Below are positions 1 to 9,702 of a stretch of DNA of 64,000 nt, piece after piece (the stretch's first letter is position 1; each line of letters begins with the position of its first letter). The stretch is from Novosphingobium malaysiense (GTDB lineage Bacteria; Pseudomonadota; Alphaproteobacteria; Sphingomonadales; Sphingomonadaceae). The notes under the pieces are model-generated. The model was not told where the DNA came from, ran no database searches, and saw only the letters and a program-made list of their open reading frames with translations. The position numbers were made by a program, and so were the translations under genes. The stretch spans positions 567,942 through 631,941 of the forward strand of contig NZ_JTDI01000002.1 of NCBI RefSeq assembly GCF_000802225.1. The letters run 5' to 3'.

Positions 1-537
1 CTGCCGCCGCTGCGCGCCAGGGAAGGCGACGTCCACGAACTGGCCGACTATTACGGGCGCCGCATGGCGAGCGAACTGGAGTGGGGCGGCTGGCCGGGAT
101 TTTCCGAAGCTGCCCTGGCCGTTCTCGCCGCGCACGACTGGCCGGGCAACGTGCGCGAACTGCGCAATGTCGTCGAGCGCGCAGTCTATCGTTGGGGGCG
201 CGACGATGCGCCGATCGGCGAAATCATCTTCGATCCCTTCGAAAATCCCTGGCGGGCAGACGATGAACAGCCGGCGAAGGCATCGTCGCCCTCTGCCGGT
301 GGACAGCGCGCCATGACACGAGAAGTCGGCAACGTTTCCCGTGAGATCCCGCAGGATCTGAAGGCTGCGGTGGAGGCTTTCGAACGCAGTCTGCTGCTCG
401 ATGCGCTCGACCGTCACCGGTGGAATCAGCGCCGCGCCGCTGCCGCCACCGGCCTCACCTACGACCAGCTGCGCCATTGCATCAAGAAACATGGGCTTCA
501 CGAAACCGTTGCAGGCGCTAATAGTAAGCAAGGCTAG
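1..537 (+). CDS. pspF: PspF-like sigma-54-dependent activator, C-terminal part
   Basis: This is the 3' end of a gene that begins before the window; 178 codons remain. The visible part starts at the end of the AAA+ sigma-54 interaction domain (LPPLRAREGDV), continues through the conserved WPGNVRELRNVVERAVYR motif, a short IIFDPFENPW linker that closely resembles PspF, and ends in a Fis-type helix-turn-helix (WNQRRAAAATGLTYDQLR). PspF activates the phage-shock envelope-stress genes with sigma-54 RNA polymerase. It lacks a receiver domain in known members, but the N-terminus is not visible here, so another enhancer-binding protein is possible. The psp structural genes would be expected upstream of position 1. 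Confidence 0.85.
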   Translation: MPPLRAREGDVHELADYYGRRMASELEWGGWPGFSEAALAVLAAHDWPGNVRELRNVVERAVYRWGRDDAPIGEIIFDPFENPWRADDEQPAKASSPSAGGQRAMTREVGNVSREIPQDLKAAVEAFERSLLLDALDRHRWNQRRAAAATGLTYDQLRHCIKKHGLHETVAGANSKQG

Positions 538-636
538 TTATCGATCGTTCAGTGGCTTTGCGGCTACGCAGTATCCGATTGGTGATGCGCGGCCGATGCC
601 GTATTTTCGGACGGAACAGAATGAGTCTTTGAAGTC

Positions 637-1152
637 GTGACCGATGATGCCCAAGCATTGAAGCAACTGGAAAGCCTGACTGCCAAGCAGGTCGAAGTGC
701 TTGATCTGCTGGTCATGCACCGCACTACCAAGGAGATCGCGCGCGAGCTTTCCATTGCACCGAACACTGTCGACCAGCGGATCAATGCCGTACGCGACAA
801 GTGGGGAACCACCAACCGCAAGGATACGGCCCGCCGCTATGCATGGCTGCTGGAGCAATGTGGCAAAACCACATGTGGTTTTTCACGTGTCGACCAGGAG
901 GAAAGGAACGGGAAGGACGGTGGACAGGACCTGCCGGTCGATCCGGTTTTCGTCCTTTCCGATGCCTCCGCCTATGGTCGGCCTCGGGACTGGTACGAAC
1001 ACCTGGACACGCGACCGAAAGGCCTGGAGGCTTTCGATGCAAGGTTCGGGCGATTTGGCCGCGTCGCTGCGGTTCTCGTCCTGGCGCTGATAATGGCTTT
1101 GACGCTGGCGTCTTCGCTGGCGATTGCCGAGGTTCTCGGGAGACTGATCTGA
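637..1152 (+). CDS. LuxR-type HTH protein with C-terminal membrane segment
   Basis: A 171-residue protein with a GTG start. Residues about 8-65 form a GerE/LuxR-type DNA-binding domain (LTAKQVEVLDLL, then TTKEIARELSIAPNTVDQRI). There is no receiver or ligand-binding domain; the middle (about 80-140) is polar and unassigned, and residues about 143-170 form one hydrophobic helix. The layout suggests a membrane-tethered transcription factor, possibly released or modulated at the membrane; this is inference. It lies 100 bp after the PspF-like gene and may be transcribed with the small genes that follow. Confidence 0.75.
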   Translation: MTDDAQALKQLESLTAKQVEVLDLLVMHRTTKEIARELSIAPNTVDQRINAVRDKWGTTNRKDTARRYAWLLEQCGKTTCGFSRVDQEERNGKDGGQDLPVDPVFVLSDASAYGRPRDWYEHLDTRPKGLEAFDARFGRFGRVAAVLVLALIMALTLASSLAIAEVLGRLI

Positions 1153-1233
1153 ACGGTCGGTAGTTTCGAGACCGGAACCGAGCATAGCCTTCGACCTGGA
1201 ATTGGCGCCCTGGTGCCGCTGGAGGCGAAGATT

Positions 1234-1566
1234 ATGACCCCTGAAATTGCCAGCATGCGGATCGCACGCAACATCAAGTCGGTCGAGGATGATCTGGATG
1301 AACTGCTTGCCAAGGCCGGCGAACTCCTTACCGAACTCGCCCGAGCTCGGGTGGCTGCGCTCGATGCTGCCGTGCACGGCCAGCGCCCGATGGCGCGCGT
1401 CGCGGCCATGCAAAAAAGTCTGATCGAGGCCCGCTCCGAAATCGTGCGGGCGCACAACGATCTCGCGAAGTTGGCGGAAACAATGGACATTCCGACCGAT
1501 TGCCCCGACCAAGCGCATCTTGCCGATGATATGCGCGCCGGGCGGGATATCTCCGTCGCGGCCTGA
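1234..1566 (+). CDS. Small helical hypothetical protein
   Basis: A 110-residue protein. I chose ATG 1234 because GGAGG sits about 9 bases upstream; an in-frame GTG at 1213 is less likely. The sequence is mostly amphipathic helix with heptad-like spacing (DDLDELLAKAGELLTELARA), and has no signal peptide or cysteine. I do not recognise the family. It sits 20 bp before a small membrane protein gene and probably shares its transcript with it and with the LuxR-HTH gene upstream. Confidence 0.6.
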   Translation: MTPEIASMRIARNIKSVEDDLDELLAKAGELLTELARARVAALDAAVHGQRPMARVAAMQKSLIEARSEIVRAHNDLAKLAETMDIPTDCPDQAHLADDMRAGRDISVAA

Positions 1567-1586
1567 ATTCTGGGAGAGGGGCAGGT

Positions 1587-2063
1587 TTGACGAATCCGCT
1601 GCAGATTGCGTTTTTTCTGCTCCTCGCCCTGGCCGTTCCCGTGGCCGTCTGGAAAGGCGGCACGCCGGAGCGGTTCGGCGCGGCTGCGATCCTCTTCATG
1701 TGGGGGCTGCAGTCTGTGGGGGATCGAATCCTTCCTTCCGGATGGACTTCCGTCGACACGTTCTCCTTCCTGTCCGACGTGACCGGTTTCCTGGCCTTTG
1801 GCTATCTTGCCCTGGAGGCGCGGAGGATTTGGCCCCTATGGGCAACATCGCTGCAGATCTTGAGCTTAAGCGCGCACTTCGCAAGATGGGCGGACATAAC
1901 CATCCATCCCATGGTCTATGCCGTGATGCGCGGAGCGCCGACGTTCGGCGCCCTGATCGCGATCTTATTGGGCGTGCTGTTCCATCTGCGCCGGCTTCGG
2001 CGCGATGGCTCCGATCCAGCCTGGCAGATCTGGTGCCGTTTCGCAGCAGGATCAAACCGCTAG
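1587..2063 (+). CDS. Small multi-pass membrane protein
   Basis: A 158-residue protein with a TTG start preceded by GAGAGGGGCAGG. It has about four hydrophobic segments (residues about 5-22, 30-45, 60-80 and 110-135) and ends in a basic tail, consistent with an inner-membrane protein. No catalytic motif is visible and I do not recognise the family. Its last 31 bases overlap the predicted start of the RadC-like gene, which suggests translational coupling. Confidence 0.6.
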   Translation: MTNPLQIAFFLLLALAVPVAVWKGGTPERFGAAAILFMWGLQSVGDRILPSGWTSVDTFSFLSDVTGFLAFGYLALEARRIWPLWATSLQILSLSAHFARWADITIHPMVYAVMRGAPTFGALIAILLGVLFHLRRLRRDGSDPAWQIWCRFAAGSNR

Positions 2064-2425
2064 CTGCGCCTCTCTTCGAAATCCTCGTGCGATCGATGGG
2101 CGGGCTGCGGCACGAAGTGCTCCTGCAAGTGCTGTATGATGAGAGCGGCAGGCTGTGCGGGCATCAGGTGTGTGGCGGTAGCGGGCTCGCCTGCGTGTCC
2201 GTGCGCTATCGCGACCTTTTCGAGCATGCGTTCAGAATCGACGCGAGCGGCTTCGTTCTCGTCCACAACCACCCTTCAGGCGATGCCCGGCCCAGCGCCG
2301 GAGACATCAGGGCGACTCGCGCGCTCGGCGCCGTCGCCCAGGCCATGGACATGGAGTTTCACGATCATCTCATCGTTGCCGGCCATGCGGCAGTGAGCAT
2401 GCGCGAAGCCGGTCTCATGGCCTGA
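2033..2425 (+). CDS. RadC-like JAB-domain protein
   Basis: About 130 residues from a proposed GTG start at 2033; the frame is open further upstream but that part overlaps the membrane-protein gene and has no family similarity. The JAB/MPN metal-site motif is clear: HNHPSGDARPSAGD, with an earlier conserved stretch ending in FVLVHNHPSG. RadC-family proteins are often called DNA repair proteins but their biochemical role is unsettled. It is shorter than full RadC (about 220 residues) because the N-terminal helix-hairpin-helix region is absent, as in many stand-alone JAB proteins. The start is uncertain. Confidence 0.75.
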   Translation: MPFRSRIKPLAAPLFEILVRSMGGLRHEVLLQVLYDESGRLCGHQVCGGSGLACVSVRYRDLFEHAFRIDASGFVLVHNHPSGDARPSAGDIRATRALGAVAQAMDMEFHDHLIVAGHAAVSMREAGLMA

Positions 2426-2532
2426 ATGCCGGGGGCTTGAAACGGTTGACTGCCCTTGGGCAGGGGCAAGGGATCCCGCAGTACGGCGTGCTCGAGCGCC
2501 GTGGTGCAGGAGTCGGCCACTGGGGAGTGGCG

Positions 2533-2569
2533 GCCTGCGTGCGCCGGGAATTTCCCGGCGCACGCAGGC
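2533..2569. repeat. Perfect 18-bp inverted repeat between radC-like gene and rimP
   Basis: Arms 2533-2550 (GCCTGCGTGCGCCGGGAA) and 2552-2569 are exact reverse complements with one base between them. No T-run follows on either strand, so it is not a classical intrinsic terminator. It lies in the 324-bp gap 2426-2749, which otherwise holds only the presumed rimP promoter and leader. It could be a transcript-end hairpin of the upstream genes or a cruciform-type repeat element. Confidence 0.8.
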
Positions 2570-2749
2570 TTGAGGCACACGAAGCAAAAGCGCACGCCGG
2601 CCCCTTGCCTTTTTGGGGGAATGCGCCTATCTGGCCCTCATCCCGACATTGGTGAAACAAGGATCGGGCTGGCGCCGGAAGGGGCCGGCGCGAAACTGCG
2701 TTGCATCGATGCCGCACCGACCGATCGTTTTAGACTGGAGAATGCCCGC

Positions 2750-3322
2750 GTGGCCGATATCGCCCGCCTCACGCAAGTCATCGAGCCCGAGGTAACTGCC
2801 CTCGGCTTCGATCTCGTGCGCGTGCGCATCTTCGGCAAGAGCGAGGTCGGTGATGACGAACTGGCGCTGCAGGTCATGGCCGAGAACCCCAAGACCGGGC
2901 AGCTCGTGCTCGACGACTGCGTGCAGCTTTCGCACCGCATTTCCGATCGCATGGACGCGCTCGAGGAAGCTGGCGAAGTGCTGGTCGACGGTGCCTACCG
3001 GCTCGAGGTCAGCTCGCCGGGCATCGACCGACCGCTTACCCGGCCGAAGGACTATGCCGACTGGGCCGGGCACGAGGCCCGCATCAACCTGACCGAACCC
3101 GTCGCCGGAAACCGCAAGGCGCTCCACGGGGACCTGATCGGTATCGAGGGCGATCCCGGTTCCGAAGTGGTCACGCTTGAGGACCGCAAGTCCGGCCGTG
3201 TCAGCTTCCCGCTGACCAATATTCATTCTGCAAGGCTTGTCCTGACCGACAAGCTGATAGCCGCAACCCGCCCGCTCGATACCAGCGGCGCCGACGAGAT
3301 TTTCGAGGAACAGGAAGACTGA
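2750..3322 (+). CDS. rimP: Ribosome maturation factor RimP
   Basis: RimP helps assemble the 30S subunit. The protein is 190 residues from GTG 2750 (VADIARLTQVIEPEV), with GGAG about 11 bases upstream; the frame is open further upstream but without homology. Typical features are the N-terminal IEPEVTALGFDLV, the central YRLEVSSPGIDRPL signature, and a C-terminal SH3-like part (GNRKALHGDLIGIEG). The extra acidic C-terminal tail (FEEQED) is common in alphaproteobacteria. It is the first gene of the rimP-nusA-ylxR-infB block, two bases before nusA. Confidence 0.93.
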   Translation: MADIARLTQVIEPEVTALGFDLVRVRIFGKSEVGDDELALQVMAENPKTGQLVLDDCVQLSHRISDRMDALEEAGEVLVDGAYRLEVSSPGIDRPLTRPKDYADWAGHEARINLTEPVAGNRKALHGDLIGIEGDPGSEVVTLEDRKSGRVSFPLTNIHSARLVLTDKLIAATRPLDTSGADEIFEEQED

Positions 3323-3324
3323 CA

Positions 3325-4953
3325 ATGGCCAGTGCGATTTCCGCCAACCGCGCCGAGCTGCTTGCTATCGCGAACTCCGTCGCGTCGGAGAAGATGATCG
3401 ACAAGTCGATCGTCATCGAGGCGATGGAAGAGGCGATCCAGAAGTCGGCCCGCAACCGCTACGGTGCCGAGAACGACATCCGCGCGAAGCTCGATCCGCG
3501 TACCGGCGATCTGCGTCTGTGGCGCGTCGTCGAAGTGGTCGAGGAAGTCGAGGACTACTTCAAGCAGGTCGATCTCAAGCAGGCCGAGAAGCTGCAGCCG
3601 GGCTCGAAGCTGGGCGACTTCATCGTCGACCCGCTGCCGCCGGTCGATCTCGGCCGTATCGATGCGCAGTCGGCCAAGCAGGTGATCTTCCAGAAGGTCC
3701 GCGATGCCGAGCGCGAGCGCCAGTACGAGGAATTCAAGGATCGCGTGGGTGAAGTGATCACCGGCGTGATCAAGTCGGTCGAATTCGGCCACGTCATCGT
3801 CAACCTCGGCCGCGCCGAGGGCGTGATCCGCCGCGATCAGCAGATCCCGCGCGAAGCCGCCCGCGTCGGTGAGCGCGTGCGCGCCATCGTGCTGCGCGTC
3901 GAGCGCCAGAACCGCGGCCCGCAGATCTTCCTTTCCCGCGCGCACCCCGAGTTCATGAAGAAGCTCTTCGCGCAGGAAGTGCCCGAGATCTACGACGGCA
4001 TCATCGAGATCAAGGCCGCTGCCCGCGATCCCGGCTCGCGCGCCAAGATCGGCGTGATCAGCCACGATCATTCGATCGACCCCGTCGGCGCCTGCGTCGG
4101 CATGAAGGGCAGCCGCGTGCAGGCCGTCGTGCAGGAACTGCAAGGCGAGAAGATCGACATCATTCCCTGGAGCGAAGACACCGCGACCTTCGTCGTCAAC
4201 GCGCTCCAGCCCGCGACTGTCAGCCGCGTCGTCATCGACGAGGAAGAGAGCCGCATCGAAGTCGTCGTGCCCGATGACCAGCTTTCGCTGGCAATCGGCC
4301 GCCGTGGCCAGAACGTTCGCCTCGCCAGCCAGCTCACGGGCTCGCAGATCGACATCATGACCGAAGCCGAGGCTTCGGAGAAGCGTCAGAAGGAATTCCA
4401 GGAACGCTCCAAGATGTTCGAGGACGAACTCGACGTCGACGAGACCCTCTCGCAGCTGCTGGTGGCCGAAGGCTTCACCGAGCTCGAGGAAGTCGCCTAC
4501 ATCGACATGAACGAACTGGCCGCGATCGAGGGCTTCGACGAGGAACTCGCCGAGGAACTGCAGAGCCGCGCCCACGAAGCGCTCGAGCGCCGCGAGGAAG
4601 CGGCCCGCGAGGAGCGCCGTTCGCTCGGTGTCGAGGACGCCATTGCCGAACTGCCGCACCTGACCGAGGCCATGCTGGTCACGCTCGGCAAGGCAGGGAT
4701 CAAGACGCTCGACGACGTTGCCGATCTCGCCACCGACGAGCTCATTGCCAAGAAGCGCACCGAGCAGCGCCGTCGCGACGGCTCGGTCAATCGCCGCGCC
4801 CGCGAAGAGGACAAGGGCGGCGTGCTTGGCGAGTACGGTCTGACCGAAGAGCAGGGCAACGAAATCATCATGGCAGCGCGTGCGCACTGGTTCGAGGACG
4901 AAGAGCCCGCTGCCGATTCCGGGGAGGCCGCCGATGCGGAATCCTCGCAATGA
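3325..4953 (+). CDS. nusA: Transcription termination/antitermination protein NusA
   Basis: A 542-residue protein, full length. Domains in order: N-terminal RNA-polymerase-binding domain (1-125), S1 domain (about 135-200, [20 protein letters not shown]), KH1 and KH2 (about 230-345, with [20 protein letters not shown] and [18 protein letters not shown]), and C-terminal acidic helix-hairpin-helix repeats (about 365-520). NusA modulates pausing, termination and antitermination by RNA polymerase. It starts two bases after the rimP stop and its 3' end overlaps the YlxR-like gene by 20 bp, the usual alphaproteobacterial arrangement. Confidence 0.97.
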   Translation: MASAISANRAELLAIANSVASEKMIDKSIVIEAMEEAIQKSARNRYGAENDIRAKLDPRTGDLRLWRVVEVVEEVEDYFKQVDLKQAEKLQPGSKLGDFIVDPLPPVDLGRIDAQSAKQVIFQKVRDAERERQYEEFKDRVGEVITGVIKSVEFGHVIVNLGRAEGVIRRDQQIPREAARVGERVRAIVLRVERQNRGPQIFLSRAHPEFMKKLFAQEVPEIYDGIIEIKAAARDPGSRAKIGVISHDHSIDPVGACVGMKGSRVQAVVQELQGEKIDIIPWSEDTATFVVNALQPATVSRVVIDEEESRIEVVVPDDQLSLAIGRRGQNVRLASQLTGSQIDIMTEAEASEKRQKEFQERSKMFEDELDVDETLSQLLVAEGFTELEEVAYIDMNELAAIEGFDEELAEELQSRAHEALERREEAAREERRSLGVEDAIAELPHLTEAMLVTLGKAGIKTLDDVADLATDELIAKKRTEQRRRDGSVNRRAREEDKGGVLGEYGLTEEQGNEIIMAARAHWFEDEEPAADSGEAADAESSQ

Positions 4954-5653
4954 GCGCGTAAGCTCCGACATCGACAACGCCAGGGCGGAGAGGACTTGCA
5001 TCCTTTCCGGCCGGAAGGCTGCGCGGGATGAACTGCTGCGTCTGGCGATTTCGCCGGACGGGGTGGTGCTTCCCGACGTGCACGCACGTGCCCCCGGGCG
5101 CGGGGCGTGGATCGGCGTTGCGCGCGCGGACCTTGAAAAAGCCGTCGCGAAGGGCAAACTAAAGGGAGCGCTGGCGCGCGCATACAAGGGCGCGCCGCTT
5201 TCCATCCCCGACGACCTTGCCGAGAGGATCGAACAGGCGCTGACCCGCGCGCTGACCGAGCGGCTTGGGCTCGAACTCAAATCGGGCAAGCTGCTCATGG
5301 GCTCGGACCGCATTGCGCAGAATGCGCGCGAGGGCCGGGTTGCCTGGCTCGGTCATGCCGCCGACGCGAGCGAAGACGGTTCGCGAAAGCTCGATCAGGC
5401 CTGGCGGGTCGGGCGCGAGGCGGAAGGAAGCGGTCTCATGGGCACGCGCTTGCCTCTGGACCGGGAGACGCTGTCTGTGGCATTGGGCCGCGACAACGTC
5501 GTTCACCTGGCGCTGAATGACCGTGGAGCGGCCGAACGAGTCGCTTTGCAACTGCAGCGCCTCCTGCATTTCCAGGGGCAGGCCGATTGGAACGCGGCCG
5601 ACACGGATGATGTAACCGGGCAGGCGCCAGCTGCGCCCGTGACGACGAATTGA
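4934..5653 (+). CDS. YlxR-like (DUF448) protein with C-terminal L7Ae-like part
   Basis: A 239-residue protein from ATG 4934, preceded by GGGGAGG and overlapping nusA. Residues about 15-95 match the YlxR/DUF448 fold (RTCILSGRKAARDELLRLA, then GRGAWIGVARADLEKAV), a putative RNA- or NAP-like binding module. Residues about 105-200 resemble an L7Ae/L30e-type domain, as in the fused form common in alphaproteobacteria ('RNA-binding protein'). Function is likely RNA binding linked to translation or transcription; the precise role is not established. It sits between nusA and infB in the conserved order. Confidence 0.88.
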   Translation: MRNPRNERVSSDIDNARAERTCILSGRKAARDELLRLAISPDGVVLPDVHARAPGRGAWIGVARADLEKAVAKGKLKGALARAYKGAPLSIPDDLAERIEQALTRALTERLGLELKSGKLLMGSDRIAQNAREGRVAWLGHAADASEDGSRKLDQAWRVGREAEGSGLMGTRLPLDRETLSVALGRDNVVHLALNDRGAAERVALQLQRLLHFQGQADWNAADTDDVTGQAPAAPVTTN

Positions 5654-5676
5654 GATTGAAGGGCAAAACGAGAGAT

Positions 5677-8286
5677 ATGAGCGAGACCGACAACAAACCG
5701 ACCCTGGGCCGCAAGCCGCTTGGGCTTAAGCGCTCGGTGGAAGCGGGTGAGGTCAAGCAGACCTTCAGCCACGGTCGTACCAACAAGGTCGTGGTCGAGG
5801 TGAAGCGCCGCAAGCTGATCGGCAAGCCCGGTTCGGAGGCGCCTGCCGAGGCCAAGACCGAAGCGCCCGCTCCCAAGCCTGCGCCGAAGAAGCCTGCGCC
5901 GGCGCCCAAGCCCGCGCCGAAGAAGCCGGCGGCTCCGGCGGGCGAGACTCGTCAGGAAATGCAGGCGCGCCTGCTGCGCGAGGCCGAGGAAGCCCGCCTT
6001 GCCGCGCTCGAGGAAGCCAACCGCCGCGAGCAGGAAGAAAAGCTGCGCGCGCTGGAGGAGGAAAAGCGCCGGGCGGAAGAGAATCGCCGCGTCGAGGAAG
6101 AGGCTGCCGCAGCCGCCGCCAAGGCGGAAGAGGAAGCCGCCAAGGCTCCTGCGCCCGAGGAAAAGGAGCCGGAGCCGAAGGCGGAAGCGCCTGCTGCCAA
6201 GGCCCAGGAACCTGCCGAGCAGGCAGAGGAAGCTGCCACGCCGGTTCCGGCGCCGCGCAAGTTTACCCCGGTGCAGCGCCCCGAACCCCGCAAGGCGGAA
6301 TCATCGGGCGGTGGTGCGCCGAAGAAGGCCGACTCCGGCAAGAAGGGGGCTCCGCCCTCACGCGGCGGCGATCGCAAGGATCGCCGCCAGTCGGGCAAGC
6401 TCACGGTCACTCGCGCGCTCAACGAGGACGAGGGTGCACGCGCCCGTTCGCTCGCCGCGCTCAAGCGTGCCCGCGAGAAGGAGCGTCGTGCCCACTTCTC
6501 CGGTCAGAGCCAGCCGCGTGAAAAGCAGGTGCGCGACGTCATCGTTCCGGAGGCGATTACCGTTCAGGAACTGGCCAACCGCATGGCCGAGAAGGGCGCC
6601 GACCTGGTGAAGGCGCTGTTCAACATGGGCATGATGGTCACCGTCAACCAGACGATCGACCAGGATACCGCCGAACTGCTGGTCACCGAATTCGGCCACA
6701 ACATCGAGCGCGTTTCGGAAAGCGATATCGATATCGACACCTCCACGGACGTCGATACCGAGGAATCGCTCAAGCCGCGCGCGCCGGTGGTGGCGATCAT
6801 GGGCCACGTCGACCACGGCAAGACGAGCCTGCTCGACGCTCTGCGTGGCACCGACGTGGTGCGCGGCGAGGCCGGTGGCATCACGCAGCATATCGGCGCC
6901 TACCAGATCAAGACCAAGAGCGGCGACGAAGTCACCGTTCTCGACACGCCGGGCCACGCGGCCTTCACGCAGATGCGCATGCGCGGTGCCAACGTCACCG
7001 ACATCGTCATTCTCGTGGTGGCAGCCGATGACGGCATCATGCCGCAGACGATCGAGGCCATCAATCACACCAAGGCCGCCGGCGTGCCGATGATCGTGGC
7101 GATCAACAAGTGCGACAAGGAAGACGCGAACCCGCAGCGGATCCGCGAACGCCTGCTCGAGCACGAAGTGATCGTCGAGGAGATGTCGGGTGACGTGCAG
7201 GACGTCGAAGTCTCGGCCAAGACCGGCAAGGGTCTGGAAGAGCTGATCGAGAAGATCCTGTTGCAGGCCGAGTTCATGGAACTCAAGGCCAACCCCGATC
7301 GCCCGGCCGAGGCCACAGTCATCGAAGCCAAGCTCGACAAGGGCAAGGGTCCGGTCGCGACCGTTCTCGTCAACCGCGGCACGCTCAAGCGGGGCGACAT
7401 CTTCGTCGTCGGCACCGAGAGCGGCCGTGTGCGCGCGATGAACGACGACAAGGGCCGTCAGGTGAAGGAAGCGGGCCCGTCCACGCCGGTCGAGGTTCTC
7501 GGCCTCAGCGGTGTGCCGATGGCAGGCGACATGCTCAATGTCGTCGAAAGCGAGCAGCGTGCCCGCGAAGTCTCGTCCTATCGTCAGGAACAGGCGACGG
7601 CCAAGCGCACTGCCACGGCTCCGGCCAGCCTCGACACGATGTTCTCGGCGCTCGCCGCCAAGCAGAACGTCATCGAGTATCCGGTGGTGATCAAGGCGGA
7701 CGTGCAGGGGTCGGTGGAAGCGATCAACAACGCGCTTCACAACCTTTCGAACGACGAGATCAAGGTTCGCATCCTGCACTCGGGCGTGGGCGCCATCACC
7801 GAGACCGACGTGTCGCTGGCTTCGGCCTCGGGCGCGCCGATCATCGGCTTCAACGTCCGCCCGAACGCCAAGGCGCGCGAGCAGATCGAGCAGTCGAAGA
7901 CGCGGATGATGTACTACGACGTCATCTACGAACTGACCGAGGAAGTCGCCAAGGAAATGGCCGGCATCTGGGGCCCCGAACGCGTCGAGACCGTCGTCGG
8001 CCGTGCAGAGGTCAAGCAGGTCTTCCCGGCCGGCAAGAAGGACAAGGCCGCTGGCCTGCTTGTCATCGAGGGCTTCATCCGCAAGGGTCTCAGTGCCCGT
8101 CTCACCCGCAACGACGTCATCGTTTCGGCCACGACCATCGCGTCGCTGCGCCGCTTCAAGGACGACGTCGACGAAGTCCGTACCGGTCTGGAATGCGGCG
8201 TGGTGCTGGCGGATACCAACGACATCAAGGCGGGTGACCACCTCGAAGTCTTTGAAGTCAGCGAGCGCGAACGCACGATCGGGTAA
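5677..8286 (+). CDS. infB: Translation initiation factor IF-2
   Basis: An 869-residue GTPase from ATG 5677 ([13 protein letters not shown]), chosen over a TTG 27 bases upstream that overlaps the preceding stop. It places initiator tRNA on the 30S subunit. The N-terminal region (about 40-260) is a low-complexity, Ala/Glu/Pro/Lys-rich linker; IF2_N follows (about 285-340). The G domain carries GHVDHGKTS from residue 376, DTPGHAAF and NKCD; then domain II, the IF-2 domain and C-terminal tRNA-binding domain. It ends the rimP-infB operon and is followed by a hairpin terminator candidate. Confidence 0.97.
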   Translation: MSETDNKPTLGRKPLGLKRSVEAGEVKQTFSHGRTNKVVVEVKRRKLIGKPGSEAPAEAKTEAPAPKPAPKKPAPAPKPAPKKPAAPAGETRQEMQARLLREAEEARLAALEEANRREQEEKLRALEEEKRRAEENRRVEEEAAAAAAKAEEEAAKAPAPEEKEPEPKAEAPAAKAQEPAEQAEEAATPVPAPRKFTPVQRPEPRKAESSGGGAPKKADSGKKGAPPSRGGDRKDRRQSGKLTVTRALNEDEGARARSLAALKRAREKERRAHFSGQSQPREKQVRDVIVPEAITVQELANRMAEKGADLVKALFNMGMMVTVNQTIDQDTAELLVTEFGHNIERVSESDIDIDTSTDVDTEESLKPRAPVVAIMGHVDHGKTSLLDALRGTDVVRGEAGGITQHIGAYQIKTKSGDEVTVLDTPGHAAFTQMRMRGANVTDIVILVVAADDGIMPQTIEAINHTKAAGVPMIVAINKCDKEDANPQRIRERLLEHEVIVEEMSGDVQDVEVSAKTGKGLEELIEKILLQAEFMELKANPDRPAEATVIEAKLDKGKGPVATVLVNRGTLKRGDIFVVGTESGRVRAMNDDKGRQVKEAGPSTPVEVLGLSGVPMAGDMLNVVESEQRAREVSSYRQEQATAKRTATAPASLDTMFSALAAKQNVIEYPVVIKADVQGSVEAINNALHNLSNDEIKVRILHSGVGAITETDVSLASASGAPIIGFNVRPNAKAREQIEQSKTRMMYYDVIYELTEEVAKEMAGIWGPERVETVVGRAEVKQVFPAGKKDKAAGLLVIEGFIRKGLSARLTRNDVIVSATTIASLRRFKDDVDEVRTGLECGVVLADTNDIKAGDHLEVFEVSERERTIG

Positions 8287-8311
8287 CCTCGCGGTTCCTG
8301 AGAATGTCCAG

Positions 8312-8342
8312 CGGCCGCTGTCGGTTTGTCCGGCAGCGGCCG
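8312..8342 (+). terminator. Hairpin terminator candidate after infB
   Basis: A 13-bp stem (8312-8324 with 8330-8342, one G-U pair) closes a 5-base loop 26 bases after the infB stop. Only two T residues follow, so the hairpin is strong but the U-tract is weak. Confidence 0.55.
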
Positions 8343-8548
8343 TTGCGCGCTTCGGCGGGTGTAGCCCGACCGGCCGGCATGAGCGACTTGTGTTTCCTGG
8401 CGCAGGACGGCGGGAGCGGCGAAGACGATGAGGAACAGAAGGCAGCGGGTTGCCTGCTGGACGCCGTTTACGAGGTGCGTGGATGCAGGCTTTTCCTCAG
8501 CCCCGCGTTTGCCGGTATCGCGATGCTGCCATTGATCGGAGTCCACCC

Positions 8549-9082
8549 ATGACCCGCTATCTCGCCCTGTTCGGTTCGATCAACGTCGGCGGCAATCGCC
8601 TGAAGATGGCGGACTTGCGCTATGCCTTCGAGCGCGAGGCATTCGAGAATGTCGAGACGGTGGTGGCCAGCGGCAACGTCCTGTTCGATTTCGACGAACG
8701 TCCGACCGACGGGCTCGAAGAGCTCTTTGCCTACATGATGCGCGATCGTTTCGACATCGACAGCTTCGTTGCGGTGCGCACGAAGGACGAGCTCCGGTCA
8801 GCTGTGGAGGACAACCCTTTTGTTGGCGGTAGCGACGACAAGTTCGTCCACACTCACTTTCTCGAGTGTCAGCCTGATCGGGCCAGGTTCGACAAGCTGG
8901 TGAGCGACCACCAGGAAAGAGGGGACGAGAAAATGGCACTGGGCGAGCGCTGCCTGTACATCGACTATGTGAACGGTGTCGGCGACAGCAAGCTTACGAG
9001 CGCCTTCATAGAACGGCGGTTGGGCTGCCGCGGCACGGCGCGCAATGTTCGATCGCTGGCACGTATTCTCGCCAAGATGTGA
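8549..9082 (+). CDS. DUF1697 family protein
   Basis: A 177-residue protein from ATG 8549 (MTRYLALFGSINVGG). The N-terminal YLALFGSINVGGNRLKM, then VASGNVLFDF, and the C-terminal RNVRSLARI are the conserved blocks of DUF1697. Biochemical function is unknown. It has no signal peptide and is probably cytosolic. It lies in the same direction between infB and rbfA, separated by 262 and 131 bp, so it may have its own promoter. Confidence 0.85.
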   Translation: MTRYLALFGSINVGGNRLKMADLRYAFEREAFENVETVVASGNVLFDFDERPTDGLEELFAYMMRDRFDIDSFVAVRTKDELRSAVEDNPFVGGSDDKFVHTHFLECQPDRARFDKLVSDHQERGDEKMALGERCLYIDYVNGVGDSKLTSAFIERRLGCRGTARNVRSLARILAKM

Positions 9083-9213
9083 GCCGGATCCGGCGCGGTG
9101 CGGGCCACTGCGGTCGCTTCGGCGGCGTTTCACGAGGATAACTTCGCACTTTCGCTTTTGCGGCGCGAGCAAGTGTTGCAAAATATACCGCGCCTCCCAC
9201 ATGGTCCCGGACG

Positions 9214-9606
9214 ATGGCACGTCAGCAATTCACGCCCGAACAGCATTCCGTCCGCCTGCTCAAGGTGGGCGAACAGGTGCGCCATGTGATCAGCGAAATT
9301 CTCGCCCGGCAGCAGGTCCATGACGATACGCTCACCGCGCACTCCGTTTCCGTCACCGAAGTGCGCATGACGCCGGACCTTCGGCAGGCCACCGTCTACG
9401 TGAAGCCCTTGCTCGGTCAGGATGAGGAAGCCGTGCTCAAGGCGCTGCGCACCAACACCGCCTATTTCCAGCGCGAAGTGGCGCAGCGCCTCAAGCTGAA
9501 GTTCGCCGCCAAGCTTCGCTTTCGATCCGACGAGACGTTCGACGAGGCGAGCCGGATCGATGCCCTGTTGAACGATCCCCGCGTCAGGCGCGACCTCGAC
9601 GACTAG
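9214..9606 (+). CDS. rbfA: Ribosome-binding factor A
   Basis: A 130-residue KH-fold protein that binds the 30S subunit during 16S rRNA 5'-end maturation. Recognisable stretches are [20 protein letters not shown] near the N-terminus, [18 protein letters not shown] in the middle and [19 protein letters not shown] at the end. Length and order are typical. The gene follows infB with one DUF1697 gene in between; truB, its usual neighbour, is displaced to 15.2 kb. Confidence 0.95.
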   Translation: MARQQFTPEQHSVRLLKVGEQVRHVISEILARQQVHDDTLTAHSVSVTEVRMTPDLRQATVYVKPLLGQDEEAVLKALRTNTAYFQREVAQRLKLKFAAKLRFRSDETFDEASRIDALLNDPRVRRDLDD

Positions 9607-9702
9607 CATTCCCATCCCCGCGACGATGCTGGGGGAACTACCCATTCCCTGCCGGCGGATTCGCGGTATCTCTTTGCAGGAATAGAGCAGGGAGACGGAA
9701 GA

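Noticed and set aside
3223..5313. Minus-strand open frame of nearly 700 codons opposite nusA
   Set aside because: Overlaps nusA and the YlxR-like gene completely and has no family features.
6358..8241. Minus-strand open frame of over 600 codons opposite infB
   Set aside because: Shadow of a well-supported gene in the other strand.
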